The notes: generated from the letters alone by a model not told the origin. A stretch of 64,000 nt of DNA from Rhodococcus pseudokoreensis (GCF_017068395.1 NZ_CP070619.1:5704001-5768000); one strand, 5' to 3'; numbered from the stretch's first letter, positions 17,895-26,265 are shown. A program made the numbers and translations.

Positions 17895-18021
17895 AAAAGC
17901 CTCCTTCGGCCAACTGGTTCATTGGTCCTTCCGTTGATATGGTGTGAGTCACAAGCCCATCTGTCAAGTGGCCGCATCCATACCGGCATGACCATCAGGG
18001 CGAGAGGAAGAAGGATTCGCA
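17895..18021. promoter_or_regulatory. divergent promoter region
   Basis: This 127-bp gap separates the minus-strand synthetase operon from the plus-strand thiolase-like pair, and must hold start sites for both. It has the ribosome sites GAAGGAGG (minus) and AGAAGGA (plus) and a less GC-rich centre. No perfect palindrome stands out. Confidence 0.45.
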
Positions 18022-19215
18022 GTGGAAAAGACCGTGACCATCATCGGGGCCGCAGCGTTGCCCGTCGGCAAATGGCAAACCCCCCCGGACGCGGCAGTTC
18101 AGGTCCTCGAGCACGAGGTCCTGGCGCGTCTTGTCCTGCAGGCCGCTGCAGAGGCCGGTATCGAGAAGGGCGACATCCAGGGGATGACGTTTGCGCAACC
18201 CCGCCCTTACACGGCGCAGAAATACTTCGCGACCTTCATGGCCCACTACCTGCGCCTTCCCTGCGCGGGGAACATCTCCGAGGTGCTGGGGAACGGGATG
18301 ACCGGCGGGTTCGCCTTCGAACATGCCGCCAACGACATCTTGCTCGGACGTTCGAAAGTGTCACTGGCATTGGGAGTGAACTTCGAAACAGCAGTGACGG
18401 CGCGAGAGCACATGATGAGCTCGATGCGCGCGGTCGGGGATGTCGACTTCCAGGCACCGTTCGGGATCACCCCGATCGCCTGGTACGCGATGGACGCTAC
18501 GCGATATATCCATGACCACGGCTCCTCCCGTGAGGAACTCGCAACCGTTGCCGTGAAGAACCGCCGGCACGCCGAGCTGAATCCGCTGGCGCAGTTCCGC
18601 ACGCCGATCACGCTCGATGACGTCCTGGCCCAGCCGATGATCGTGGAACCTCTCGGACTCTTCGAGGTCCCGCCCCGCAGCGACGGCGCAGTGTGCCTGG
18701 TCCTAGCCGAGGAGGAGGTTGCTCGGTCTTTGGGCAAGCCGTACGTGCGGGTTCGCGGTCGCGGTTTCTATCATGAAGGCGCACATCAGATCAGTGAGGT
18801 GCCGAATGACATGACGGCGCTCGCCGCCGCCCGAACAGCCGGCCGACAGGCGTACGAGGACGCCAAAATCGCGCCTACGGATATCGATCTAGCCGAAATC
18901 TATGCACCGTGCACCATCGTCGAAGTCCTGGCCGGCGAGGCACTCGGTTTGACGCCCACCGGTCGAGGAGCCCGATACGCAGCCGAAGGCCGGACCAGCC
19001 TCGGGGGCGACATCCCGATCTGCACCTCGGGCGGTCTCACCTCACGTGGCCACCCGGCATACATCACCCCGTTGTACAGCTTCGTCGAAGCATTCGAACA
19101 ACTACGCGGCACCGCCTCGGAGCGACAAGTTTCCGGTGCCGAATTGGCCCTGACCAGTGCTGAACTCGGCAACTACAACGCCGCACTGGTCCATATCCTG
19201 GAAGGAGTGCACTGA
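18022..19215 (+). CDS. thiolase-like protein lacking the nucleophilic Cys (Ltp2-like, probable retro-aldolase)
   Basis: 397 residues, GTG start at 18022 after AGAAGGA. The fold matches SCP2-type thiolases (TIIGAAALPVGKW, ATVAVKNRRHAELNPLAQFR, GLFEVPPRSDGAVCLVLA, TSRGHPAYITPLYSF). At the usual nucleophile (C-A-S-G-G) the protein reads G-M-T-G-G, so the Cys is replaced by Gly92. The C-terminal thiolase Cys loop is also missing (ELGNYNAALVHIL). A normal Claisen thiolase cannot work this way. Ltp2-type steroid aldolases share the fold, lack the Cys, and need a DUF35 partner; such a partner is encoded immediately downstream. The likely reaction is retro-aldol release of a short acyl-CoA from a 3-hydroxyacyl-CoA. 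The conserved Tyr in AEIYAPCT could take part. Aldolase role is inference. Confidence 0.75.
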   Translation: MEKTVTIIGAAALPVGKWQTPPDAAVQVLEHEVLARLVLQAAAEAGIEKGDIQGMTFAQPRPYTAQKYFATFMAHYLRLPCAGNISEVLGNGMTGGFAFEHAANDILLGRSKVSLALGVNFETAVTAREHMMSSMRAVGDVDFQAPFGITPIAWYAMDATRYIHDHGSSREELATVAVKNRRHAELNPLAQFRTPITLDDVLAQPMIVEPLGLFEVPPRSDGAVCLVLAEEEVARSLGKPYVRVRGRGFYHEGAHQISEVPNDMTALAAARTAGRQAYEDAKIAPTDIDLAEIYAPCTIVEVLAGEALGLTPTGRGARYAAEGRTSLGGDIPICTSGGLTSRGHPAYITPLYSFVEAFEQLRGTASERQVSGAELALTSAELGNYNAALVHILEGVH

Positions 19216-19643
19216 TGATCTCGATCGTCGATGTCCCCACTCGGCATCCGTACCCCCAGAGAGTCACCGAAGCCACCAAGCCATTCTGGGACGCGCTCCG
19301 CGAAGGCAGATTCATCACGACTGCGAGCACCAGGACGGGGCGTCCGACCTTCCCGCCGAAACCGATCGACCCCCACACCTGGGATCAGGATGTTGCGTGG
19401 GTAGAACTGAGCGGCCGGGGCAAGCTCTACTCGTATACCACTATCCACGCCGCACCCAACGCCTTCGTCGACGACGTGCCCTACCGGGTGTGTGTCGTCG
19501 ACCTCGATGAAAATCTACGTCTAGCCACACGACTGTGGGGTGATCAGGACGTCCATCCTGACGACGAGATCGAAATCATCGCTGTCCGATACACCGATCA
19601 CATCTCTTACGCTGCCCGACCTCTCAACAACGCCGCGCCCTAG
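19215..19643 (+). CDS. DUF35 OB-fold protein without its zinc-ribbon cysteines
   Basis: 142 residues; the ATG at 19215 shares a base with the upstream stop (TGATG) and follows GAAGGAG, so it is coupled to the thiolase-like gene. The DUF35 layout is clear: TKPFWDALREGRF helix, ribbon region, GRGKLYSYTTIHAAPNAFVDDVPYRV and an OB-fold strand set. In most family members the ribbon carries C-x2-C and C-x2-C; here the matching stretch is TASTRTGRPTFPPKPIDPHT, with no cysteine. The only Cys (VPYRVCVVDL) is in the OB fold. It should form a complex with the thiolase-like protein, as ChsH2-DUF35 does with Ltp2, but cannot bind zinc in the normal way. Confidence 0.82.
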   Translation: MISIVDVPTRHPYPQRVTEATKPFWDALREGRFITTASTRTGRPTFPPKPIDPHTWDQDVAWVELSGRGKLYSYTTIHAAPNAFVDDVPYRVCVVDLDENLRLATRLWGDQDVHPDDEIEIIAVRYTDHISYAARPLNNAAP

Positions 19644-19772
19644 CAAACGCGGTCCCCCAACTTCTGCGATATCCGGAGAAGGCAGATTGCCCGCGGTAAC
19701 CAACACTACTGAATTCAAGCGACCGACATACCGCAGGAACGACTGTCCTCGAACAGCAAGGAAAGAAGAAGC

Positions 19773-21506
19773 ATGAGCTCGAAATCCGTCAAATGCGATC
19801 TGTTGGTCATCGGGTCCGGGGCCGCGGGCATGGCCGCCGCGCTCAAGGCCGCGAGCGAAGGCCACAGCGTCATCGTCGCCGAGAAGTCGCAGTGGCTCGG
19901 CGGTACCACCGCCATCTCGGGCGGCTGGGCGTGGGTGCCGGGCAACAAGCAGGGCGTCGCGCAGGGCGACACCCGTCAGGAGATCGAAACCTACATCCGG
20001 GCACTCGCCAAGGACTGCTACAAGGCCGAGATGGTCGACACCTTCCTCGACGAGGTTCCCGAGGCGATCGACTGGCTCGAACGCGACACCGACGTCGAAT
20101 TCGTCTATCCGGAAATGGCCCCGGACTATCAGATGGACGCCCCGGGCGCGAAGCCGTCGGGGCGGGCGATCTCCGGCAAGGTCGTCGACGCGCGCACGCT
20201 CGGCGAGAATCGGCTCCGGTTGCGCCCCTACCTCGACACGTACACCGTCTTCGGTTACATGCCCGAGGTCGGACCCGACATCGCGCAGTTCCTGCACGCC
20301 AACCAGTCGTTGAAATCGTTTGCCTACGTGTCGAAGAAGCTTCTCAAGACGTGGGTCGAGACGGTGCTCTGCCGTCGGTCGTTCGACCGGACCAACGGCA
20401 ATTCGCTGATGGTGCGGATGGTGTCGTCCGCCGCGAAGCTCGGCATTCGGATGTGGACCGAGACACCCGTCACGAAGATCCTGCAATCGGAGAGCGGGGT
20501 GGTCACCGGCGCCGTGCTCGGGGGCGTGCACGCGGGAACGGTGGAGGCGCGGCTCGGTGTCGTCATCGCGGCAGGCGGCTACTCCTCGGACGCGGCCCTG
20601 CGCGCCGAGTACTGGGGTCATGATCCGCACGGCGACAACCACTTCACGCCGACGGTCGGGCACGACGGCGACAATGTGCGGCTGGCCGCGCCGCTCGGCG
20701 GGCACGTCGACACCGACGTCCACGAGCCGGCCGCGTGGGCGCCGGTCACGGTGTTCACCGGTCTGCGCGGACAGCAGCGGATCTTCCCGCACCTGCGGGC
20801 GTTCGGGCTCCCGGGACTGATCGCCGTGAACCGCAAGGGTGAACGTTTCGCCAACGAGTCGAGTTCGTACCACGACTTCGGGATGGCGATGATTCAGGAG
20901 AACGCCGGTCAGGACGCGACGTTCGGCTACATCATCGCCGACTCGAAGGCCATGAACAAGTACGGAATCGGCTACGCGAAGCCGTGGCCGATCCCGCAGG
21001 GCTATTTCAAGAAGACCGGATTCCTCCACAAGGCCGACACGGTCGAGGAACTCGCCCGCAAGATCGGTGTCGATGCCGCCGGGCTGAAGAAGACCCTGTC
21101 CGAGTTCAACTCGGGCGCTGCCAAGGGGGAGGACCCGAAGTTCAATCGCGGATCCAACTGGTTCCATCACTTCAAGGGCGACATGGAGCACCAGCCCAAC
21201 CCGAACCTCGAGCCGCTGGACAAGGGACCGTACTACGCGGCGAAGATCGAGATGGGCGACCTCGGCGCCTACTCCGGCCTCGCCGTCGACCGGCACAGCC
21301 AGGTCCTCGACGACGACAACCAGCCGATCCCCGGTCTCTTCGCGGCCGGTTCCGCGGCCGTCAGCATCTTCGGCGGCGGATACCCGGGCTACGGCGCCAA
21401 CATCGGGCCCGCCCTCGTCTTCGGATACACCATCGGCCGCGACGCCGCCCGCCTCGCCGAACTACGGGACCACCCCGCGCTGGCGACCATTCAGGGAGAG
21501 GTCTGA
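19773..21506 (+). CDS. FAD-dependent 3-ketosteroid dehydrogenase-like flavoprotein (KstD family)
   Basis: 577 residues. The N-terminal dinucleotide fold reads LLVIGSGAAGMAAALKAA, then WLGGTTAISGGWAWVPGN, typical of the KstD/fumarate-reductase flavoprotein group. The C-terminus has GGGYPGYGANIGPALVFGY, which corresponds to the Y-P-G-x-G active-site loop of 3-ketosteroid delta-1-dehydrogenase, and GLFAAGSAA before it. Such enzymes introduce a C=C next to a ketone, with FAD as acceptor. The chain is slightly longer than KstD, and the family also includes delta-4 and unrelated enone dehydrogenases. It follows the thiolase-like pair on the same strand and may act on a ring ketone of the same substrate. 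Steroid specificity is not proven. Confidence 0.82.
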   Translation: MSSKSVKCDLLVIGSGAAGMAAALKAASEGHSVIVAEKSQWLGGTTAISGGWAWVPGNKQGVAQGDTRQEIETYIRALAKDCYKAEMVDTFLDEVPEAIDWLERDTDVEFVYPEMAPDYQMDAPGAKPSGRAISGKVVDARTLGENRLRLRPYLDTYTVFGYMPEVGPDIAQFLHANQSLKSFAYVSKKLLKTWVETVLCRRSFDRTNGNSLMVRMVSSAAKLGIRMWTETPVTKILQSESGVVTGAVLGGVHAGTVEARLGVVIAAGGYSSDAALRAEYWGHDPHGDNHFTPTVGHDGDNVRLAAPLGGHVDTDVHEPAAWAPVTVFTGLRGQQRIFPHLRAFGLPGLIAVNRKGERFANESSSYHDFGMAMIQENAGQDATFGYIIADSKAMNKYGIGYAKPWPIPQGYFKKTGFLHKADTVEELARKIGVDAAGLKKTLSEFNSGAAKGEDPKFNRGSNWFHHFKGDMEHQPNPNLEPLDKGPYYAAKIEMGDLGAYSGLAVDRHSQVLDDDNQPIPGLFAAGSAAVSIFGGGYPGYGANIGPALVFGYTIGRDAARLAELRDHPALATIQGEV

Positions 21507-21705
21507 TGTTGCGTTCTTGCTCGTCCGATACCGCTACCCCGACGACACCACAGGACGGGGCCAGCACCCTCCCGACCGCAAGGACTACCTCGCCGCGGCC
21601 GCGAACCGCGGCATGATCCGGCTCTCGTACGAGGTCATCGAATGGATTCCGATGATCAGACCGTGGGCGGCCGACGGGAAATCGCGCACGCTCTCACGGC
21701 TATGA
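21506..21705 (+). pseudogene. YciI-like gene, frameshifted at its start and internally deleted
   Basis: Directly after the flavoprotein stop, TGATG offers an ATG, but two extra bases put the rest out of frame. The shifted frame reads AFLLVRYRYPDDTTGR, QHPPDRKDYLAAAANRG, then jumps to YEVIEWIPMIRPW. The first part resembles the N-terminus of YciI-type ferredoxin-fold proteins and the last part their C-terminal strand; the middle 40 or so residues are absent. Intact versions could take part in catabolic gene clusters. The original coupling to the flavoprotein gene suggests a once shared operon. Family call rests on short similarity. Confidence 0.4.
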
Positions 21706-21828
21706 CGCAACACCGTACTGCGGCCGAGGACGCGTGCCGTCAGACCCCGCCGTTACCTCTGAGCCTCTCACCGTGCCGGTCAGAGAGGCCACTTCCGCCG
21801 GCAATCTGGAGCAAGCGAAGGAGGGCTC

Positions 21829-23109
21829 ATGACAACTGAGTCTGCACCCGAAAAAGTGGAAATCGCAAGTAAAAAGGAAGGCAGCCTCCGAACCCCGTGG
21901 GGCAGACATGCGTTGGTGAGCATGCTGTTCTTCGTATTAGGCGCCGAGATGTTCGTCCTTTCCCCCCTCATTCCCATGATGGCGAGTGAGTTCGGCGTTA
22001 CCACACCGGTTGCGGCGATGTCGGTGGCAGCCTTTGCGCTGACCTACGCCACGACGAGCCCGCTGGTAGGAGCATTTTCGGACGGCTTGACCCGCAAGGC
22101 CGCCATCCTTGGCGGGGCCGTCGTGTTCGTCTGCGGTGAAGTGCTCTGTACAGCAGCGCCCCAGTTCGCCCTCCTCATCACCGGTCGCGTGCTGGCGGGC
22201 GCCGGTGGGGCGATGATGGGTCCCGCAGTGTGGTCCTATGTCACCGAGACAGCGGCCCCGGCAGAGCGCGGCCGCGCTGTTTCACGCGTGGCCGCGTTCT
22301 TCGCTGCGGGCCAGATCCTCGGGGTACCCGCCGGCGCCATCGTCGCCGACACCGCAAGCTGGCGATGGGTATTCGCTGCCGTTGCCTTCGCCGCGTCGGT
22401 TGTCATCCTCCTGATCAGCCTCAAATTGAACAATGAAGCCCGTATTCCACCGCGAGACCGCCGGAAATGGCGGGTGATCGTCGGCTCGCTCGGATTGTGG
22501 AGGAACAGCAACTTCGCCTTGGTGGTGTCCGCAAACTTCTTCGCCCAGGCCGCCCGGTACGCCACCTACACGTTCGCCGGTGCCTTGTTCCTGTATCGGT
22601 TCGGGTTAAGCACTACCCAACTAGGCCTCGTCGGCGCTGCAGTTGGGGCCGGATCAATGATCGGAGCGCTACTAGGCGGGTATCTAGTCGATCGTTTTCA
22701 CCGATCCGGTCGTAGTCAGTTCGGGTTGAATGTGGGCTACGGGATGATGATGGCGTTGGGATTGTTTGCCGCCACCAGCTCGGAAGTCGTGTGGGTCAGC
22801 GTGCTCGGATGGGTGGCGACGTTTGCGGCTGGGTCAAGTTACGTCAGCACGAGTCAGGAGTACCTTACGGCAACAATGGGCGACCTGCGCGCTCCTGCAG
22901 TCTCCTGGAACAACTCGGCGCTATACGCGGGTACCGCGAGCGGTACGTTCCTACTCGGAATGACGGAGCTGGGATCTACATCGTTCACTGTTCTTGCTGT
23001 CTCATTCGGTGTCGTCGCGGGACTGCTCAGCGGACTAACCATGCTTGGCCACCGGGCAGCTCCACCACGCACAGGCACGGCTCTCAACAGCAGGATCAAG
23101 TCCCACTGA
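21829..23109 (+). CDS. MFS transporter, DHA1-type (AraJ/CmlA-like)
   Basis: 426 residues, ATG at 21829 after GGAGG. Twelve hydrophobic segments are predicted. It has the DHA1 pattern LFFVLGAEMFVLSPLIPMMA near the start, the motif-A loop VGAFSDGLTRKAA, and GRVLAGAGGAMMGPAVWSYVTE with the antiporter motif in helix five (GVPAGAIVADTASWRWVF). Such proteins use proton antiport to expel sugars or drugs, or sometimes organic acids. It is the last intact gene before a stretch of decayed recombinase genes, and its link to the steroid-like cluster upstream is unclear. Confidence 0.85.
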   Translation: MTTESAPEKVEIASKKEGSLRTPWGRHALVSMLFFVLGAEMFVLSPLIPMMASEFGVTTPVAAMSVAAFALTYATTSPLVGAFSDGLTRKAAILGGAVVFVCGEVLCTAAPQFALLITGRVLAGAGGAMMGPAVWSYVTETAAPAERGRAVSRVAAFFAAGQILGVPAGAIVADTASWRWVFAAVAFAASVVILLISLKLNNEARIPPRDRRKWRVIVGSLGLWRNSNFALVVSANFFAQAARYATYTFAGALFLYRFGLSTTQLGLVGAAVGAGSMIGALLGGYLVDRFHRSGRSQFGLNVGYGMMMALGLFAATSSEVVWVSVLGWVATFAAGSSYVSTSQEYLTATMGDLRAPAVSWNNSALYAGTASGTFLLGMTELGSTSFTVLAVSFGVVAGLLSGLTMLGHRAAPPRTGTALNSRIKSH

Positions 23110-23145
23110 ATCAGGTGCTGGGTCACGCTTTCAGCAGGGTCCAGT

Positions 23146-23163
23146 CTCATTTCCAGAAATGAG
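23146..23163. terminator. short hairpin after the MFS gene
   Basis: CTCATTT and AAATGAG form a perfect 7-bp stem with a 4-nt loop, 36 bp after the transporter stop. It lacks a T-run, so terminator function is tentative. Confidence 0.35.
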
Positions 23164-23280
23164 GCGGCGCCGGGGACGCTGGCGGATTCCACAAACACCC
23201 AAGTCCTGGCGCCTCAAAGCTAATTCCACAATCCCGTCTCATAAAAGTCGTACAGGCCTAACTTTCAGTACGCTCCATAG

Positions 23281-23800
23281 GTGGGGTACGCGCGGCTGTC
23301 GACGCCCAAACAGGAATTCGCGCAGCAGACCAAAGCTGGGAACCCGGCGAACGTCTACGTGGAAAAAGAGTCCGGCGGCCACCACCGACTGCAGCTACGC
23401 TCGAACGAGCGACGTGGTCGTGGTGCACACCCTGGACCGGCTGGGCCGCACCGTCGGCGACACCCTGAACCTGATCCACGACCTGCACCAGCGCAGCATC
23501 GGATTCCGGAATCTGGCCCATCCGATCCGATCCGATCCGGATCGACTCGACGAACCCGGACGACCCGATGGTCAGCTGGCGGTCGTACTGCTCGCGCTGT
23601 TCGGGCAGATGGAACGCACCTATGCGGTGGCCGCCCACGCCCGTACCACGGCCACCGAGAAGGGACGACGCACCGGCCGGCCCAGCGTGGTCACCGGTGC
23701 CCAACTCGCCTACGCCACCCAACTCCGTGAGGGCGGCGCCATTATCGCCGAAATCACCCACAAGACCGGGCTCACCCTCTACCGCGATCTCCCGCCTCGT
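23281..23800 (+). pseudogene. serine recombinase (resolvase/invertase) relic
   Basis: The N-terminal frame starts GYARLSTPKQEFAQQTKA, the resolvase beta-1/nucleophile region with the catalytic Ser in RLST. About 120 bp on, a different frame picks up VVVVHTLDRLGRTVGDTLN, GQLAVVLLALFGQMERTYA and KGRRTGRPS, the rest of the catalytic domain and the start of the DNA-binding part. Some residues are missing between, so both a deletion and a frameshift broke it. Upstream, at 23249-23272, cgtac...gtacg half-sites could be a remnant of the recombination site. Confidence 0.7.
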
Positions 23801-23871
23801 TCGCCGAAGACGCTCACCGCGGACACCCCGAAACCCGAAGACAGGAAGCTCCCGACCCCCGCCGCGGCGTT

Positions 23872-24194
23872 TTCGTCACCGACGGCCGGACCGTCAGCGT
23901 GTCCGACCTGTGGATACGAGCCCACAACCCGCCGAGACCTCGTCCCGCACCGCGCCGATCTCGCGACCATCTGGTTGCACCTCGGCGATCGCGGCGAGCT
24001 GCGCGAGGCGCGGTACTACGCACGCTGTCAGCCCCACGATTCCCCTGGTGGTCAGCTGCTCCCGATGTGGTGACGGCCCGCTGGTCACCGGCACCGATCC
24101 CGGCACCGATCAAATCCCGGCATCGGTACGGGACTGGCTCACCGACGACGACTGGTCGATGGCTTCAGATCTGCTGTGCCCCAACCATTCGTGA
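23872..24194 (+). pseudogene. hypothetical zinc-ribbon protein, frameshifted
   Basis: One frame encodes CPTCGYEPTTRRDLVPHRAD, TIWLHLGDRGELREARYYARC and stops; another continues with SRCGDGPLVTG and WLTDDDWSMASDLLCPNHS. Joined, they give a plausible small protein with several C-x2-C pairs and a Trp-rich tail. I know no named function. It lies directly after the recombinase relic and probably travelled with it. Confidence 0.45.
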
Positions 24195-24197
24195 ACC

Positions 24198-24389
24198 TCA
24201 TCGGGTTTCGCCGTCGTCGAGGTCGTCGAGCAGGTGCTGCAACCGCCGGCACGTCGCTTCGTGCCGTTCGACCTCCCGGTCCCACCCGCGGGATCGGGCG
24301 TCGCCGATCAGGACCTTCTCGGTCGCCAGACGCGCCCTGATCCGCGGCGCATACTCAATTGTGGTGAGGAACTTCGGGCGGGGGAGCAT
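24198..24389 (-). CDS. hypothetical protein, 63 residues, possibly a fragment
   Basis: The minus-strand frame encodes a helical, charged peptide with RARLATEKVLIGDARSRGW and DREVERHEATCRRLQHLLDD, which reads like a real coiled helix pair. The ATG at 24389 has no clear ribosome site. It may be the C-terminus of a larger protein whose start is lost. Function unknown. Confidence 0.3.
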   Translation of the reverse strand: MLPRPKFLTTIEYAPRIRARLATEKVLIGDARSRGWDREVERHEATCRRLQHLLDDLDDGETR

Positions 24390-24530
24390 CAGGAGGCACT
24401 CGCACGGCGGTATTGTGTGGCACTGCTGCAGGATTTACGCGACGGCACCCGTCGTTACCGGGCTGTCCGACCGACGCGGCCGCGCCGCACAACAGACGGC
24501 GGCCCAATACGCCGGGCACATCCGGAACCG
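24385..24530 (+). pseudogene. remnant of a small helical (three-helix-bundle-like) protein
   Basis: The frame encodes ARRYCVALLQDLRDG, then after a shift TRRHPSLPGCPTDAAAPHNRR. The RY-x-VALLQDLR start resembles small actinobacterial proteins with a three-helix-bundle dimerisation domain. A related sequence, RYRVAPLQGLRERF, lies at 1288-1340; the two loci are about 80 percent identical over some 43 bases by eye. Confidence 0.3.
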
Positions 24531-24534
24531 TCTT

Positions 24535-25015
24535 CTACCTGGCGAACCAGTTCTTCTACGGACTGCGCCGCGGTGAGGAGCATCGCGTCGCGATCGATGA
24601 GGGTGTGGAGCTGCTGATCGGGCTAGAGGTGGGCTAGAGGCGATCTCCGAGGCCGACGAGCCCTCCGCCGCGCAGACGTCGACGTCACGTTGCACGCGGA
24701 CCTTGATGTGTCTCCTCAACGGTCAACTGCGGCCGGTGGCGATGCGGGACCGGTCCATCGCCAGCGAGATCCCTGCCGCTGAAGAGGTTGACCGCTCCAA
24801 CCCTGCCACGTCGCCGCATCGTTCGCCGTCGCCCTCACCGTCGCAGAGGGCGACCAGGTGTCCGCCGGCGACACCATCGCCACCATCGAGGCGATGAAGA
24901 TGGAAGATGCAGGCGTTGATCACCGCAACTGTCGCGGGCACCATCGCAGTGGTGACGCTACAGCGATCGCAGCAGGTCGAGTGTGGCGACCTCCTGGTTG
25001 CGGTGGATGAGAAGC
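24535..25015 (+). pseudogene. pyc: 3' remnant of pyruvate carboxylase with biotinyl domain
   Basis: Read through several frames, the region keeps the order of the end of pyruvate carboxylase: FFYGLRRGEEHRVAIDEGV and ELLIGLE; EAISEADE; MCLLNGQLRPVAMRDRSIAS with EIPAAEEVDRSNPA; then the biotinyl domain ALTVAEGDQVSAGDTIATIE, the EAMKME biotin-attachment motif (about 24892-24903), and ALITATVAGTIAVVTLQR with QQVECGDLLVAV. An 11-bp tandem duplication (24620-24641) breaks one junction and a small insertion before MCLLNGQ breaks another; a further shift follows EAMKME. No upstream carboxylase or transferase domains remain. It is a dead 3' fragment, presumably of a gene duplicated or captured elsewhere. 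Confidence 0.7.
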
Positions 25016-25069
25016 GGTCGATCAGGGAATCGTGCGGCGGTGCTGCCGCCGTGGCCGGGGCGCGGTCAC

Positions 25070-26032
25070 CTATCGAATGGAGGTCGACCGCGCCTCGGAC
25101 CGGTACACACTTGGTGCCACTCCAAACTTCGCTTTGAACTGGCGGGAGAAATGGCTCGCGTCCGAGAATCCCCATCGGCACGCGATGGAGGTGATCGAGT
25201 CGGTAGCGCCGCGCAAATCGTCCCTCGATCGCGCCAACCTCTTTGCTCTGAGCGCCCCCGAGAACGTCTCGCCAAACATGCCGAAAGTTCGCTGGACCGT
25301 TCGCACCGACACGGAATGTGCTTCTGCCGCGGTGCTTATCGAGAGACCGGGGTCGAGGAGGTGGTCGTCCACCCAGTTGTCAATCTCCGATCGCAGTGTT
25401 TCGGACCCGCAGGTCTGGCCCCCCGCGTGAGTGGCGGCTGCACCGATGAGTAGATCTAACGCGGCATTTCGGGCCGACGAGATTGCAGAGGGATCGAGTC
25501 CACCCAATGAATCGGCGAGCGCTGCGAGATAGGACGCCAACAAACGCACCGCTGCAGATCCTCCGTGCAGGGTCACCCCTGAGGTTGGCCACGTCCAGCC
25601 GGAGACTTCGTCCAATGCGGCTCGCGGTATCAGGAGAGTTCGCTTGTGGAGGGGTTCGAGGACCTCGAACTCGATTGGTTCCTGCGAGCCCCACAGCACG
25701 GCGTCACCCGCTCGTAGCAGGGTCGTCTCGTTGCCCTGGCTGATCGCTTCACAGCCGGACAACACAAGGAGGACGGCAACGCGGTTGTCGGCAATGTGTC
25801 CAGGACGGGTGCTCCCGGAGCAGGGATCGCATTCGGCATCGACGAGACTGAGGTCGTCGAGCCAGTGGCGGCGTGCTCGCGCTCGAAACGGTGTCAGTGA
25901 CGAACTTGGTGTGACCGTCAGATCCAGCGGATGGCACGTTCTCGACAGCACGTCTGCCCACCATTCGCCACGGTCCTCGTGCCGCACGGTGTCGATGTCG
26001 AACTGCTCCATCTGAGGCGTGGAGTCTGACAT
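25070..26032 (-). CDS. AraC-family transcriptional regulator
   Basis: 320 residues. The N-terminal part (about 40-180) is a cupin-like ligand domain of the AraC-binding type: RAGDAVLWGSQEPIEFEV and LLIPRAALDEVSG. The C-terminal 100 residues are the double helix-turn-helix, with LSISTAAEAHSVSVRTVQRT, and ITSIACRWGFSDASHFSRQF followed by KFGVAPSVYR, the classic second-helix signature. Such proteins usually activate a neighbouring catabolic gene on binding an aromatic or acid. It diverges from the aldehyde dehydrogenase at 26288, its likely target. The effector is unknown. Confidence 0.9.
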   Translation of the reverse strand: MSDSTPQMEQFDIDTVRHEDRGEWWADVLSRTCHPLDLTVTPSSSLTPFRARARRHWLDDLSLVDAECDPCSGSTRPGHIADNRVAVLLVLSGCEAISQGNETTLLRAGDAVLWGSQEPIEFEVLEPLHKRTLLIPRAALDEVSGWTWPTSGVTLHGGSAAVRLLASYLAALADSLGGLDPSAISSARNAALDLLIGAAATHAGGQTCGSETLRSEIDNWVDDHLLDPGLSISTAAEAHSVSVRTVQRTFGMFGETFSGALRAKRLARSRDDLRGATDSITSIACRWGFSDASHFSRQFKAKFGVAPSVYRSEARSTSIR

Positions 26033-26265
26033 ACATTACCTGCAACTTTCGAATAACGGGTGATCTCAGCCAAATCTACTCGCTCGCAATGATCCGTCAA
26101 AGGTCGATGTGGCGTCGACGTGCAAGGCTGCGGCGCCGGTGTACATGCCGGATGGTCGGATAACGGGCCATCATGACTCCATGTGGTCGCAGCCGGAGTT
26201 CTTGCGATGAATTCATCTCTCGCAGCAGGAGAATTCCGAGCGCCACGCGAAAACCGAACCAGCAA

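Noticed and set aside
19521..21296. A 591-codon open frame on the minus strand
   Set aside because: It lies wholly opposite the KstD-like gene, which has clear FAD and active-site motifs. The antisense frame has no family features and arises from GC-rich third positions.
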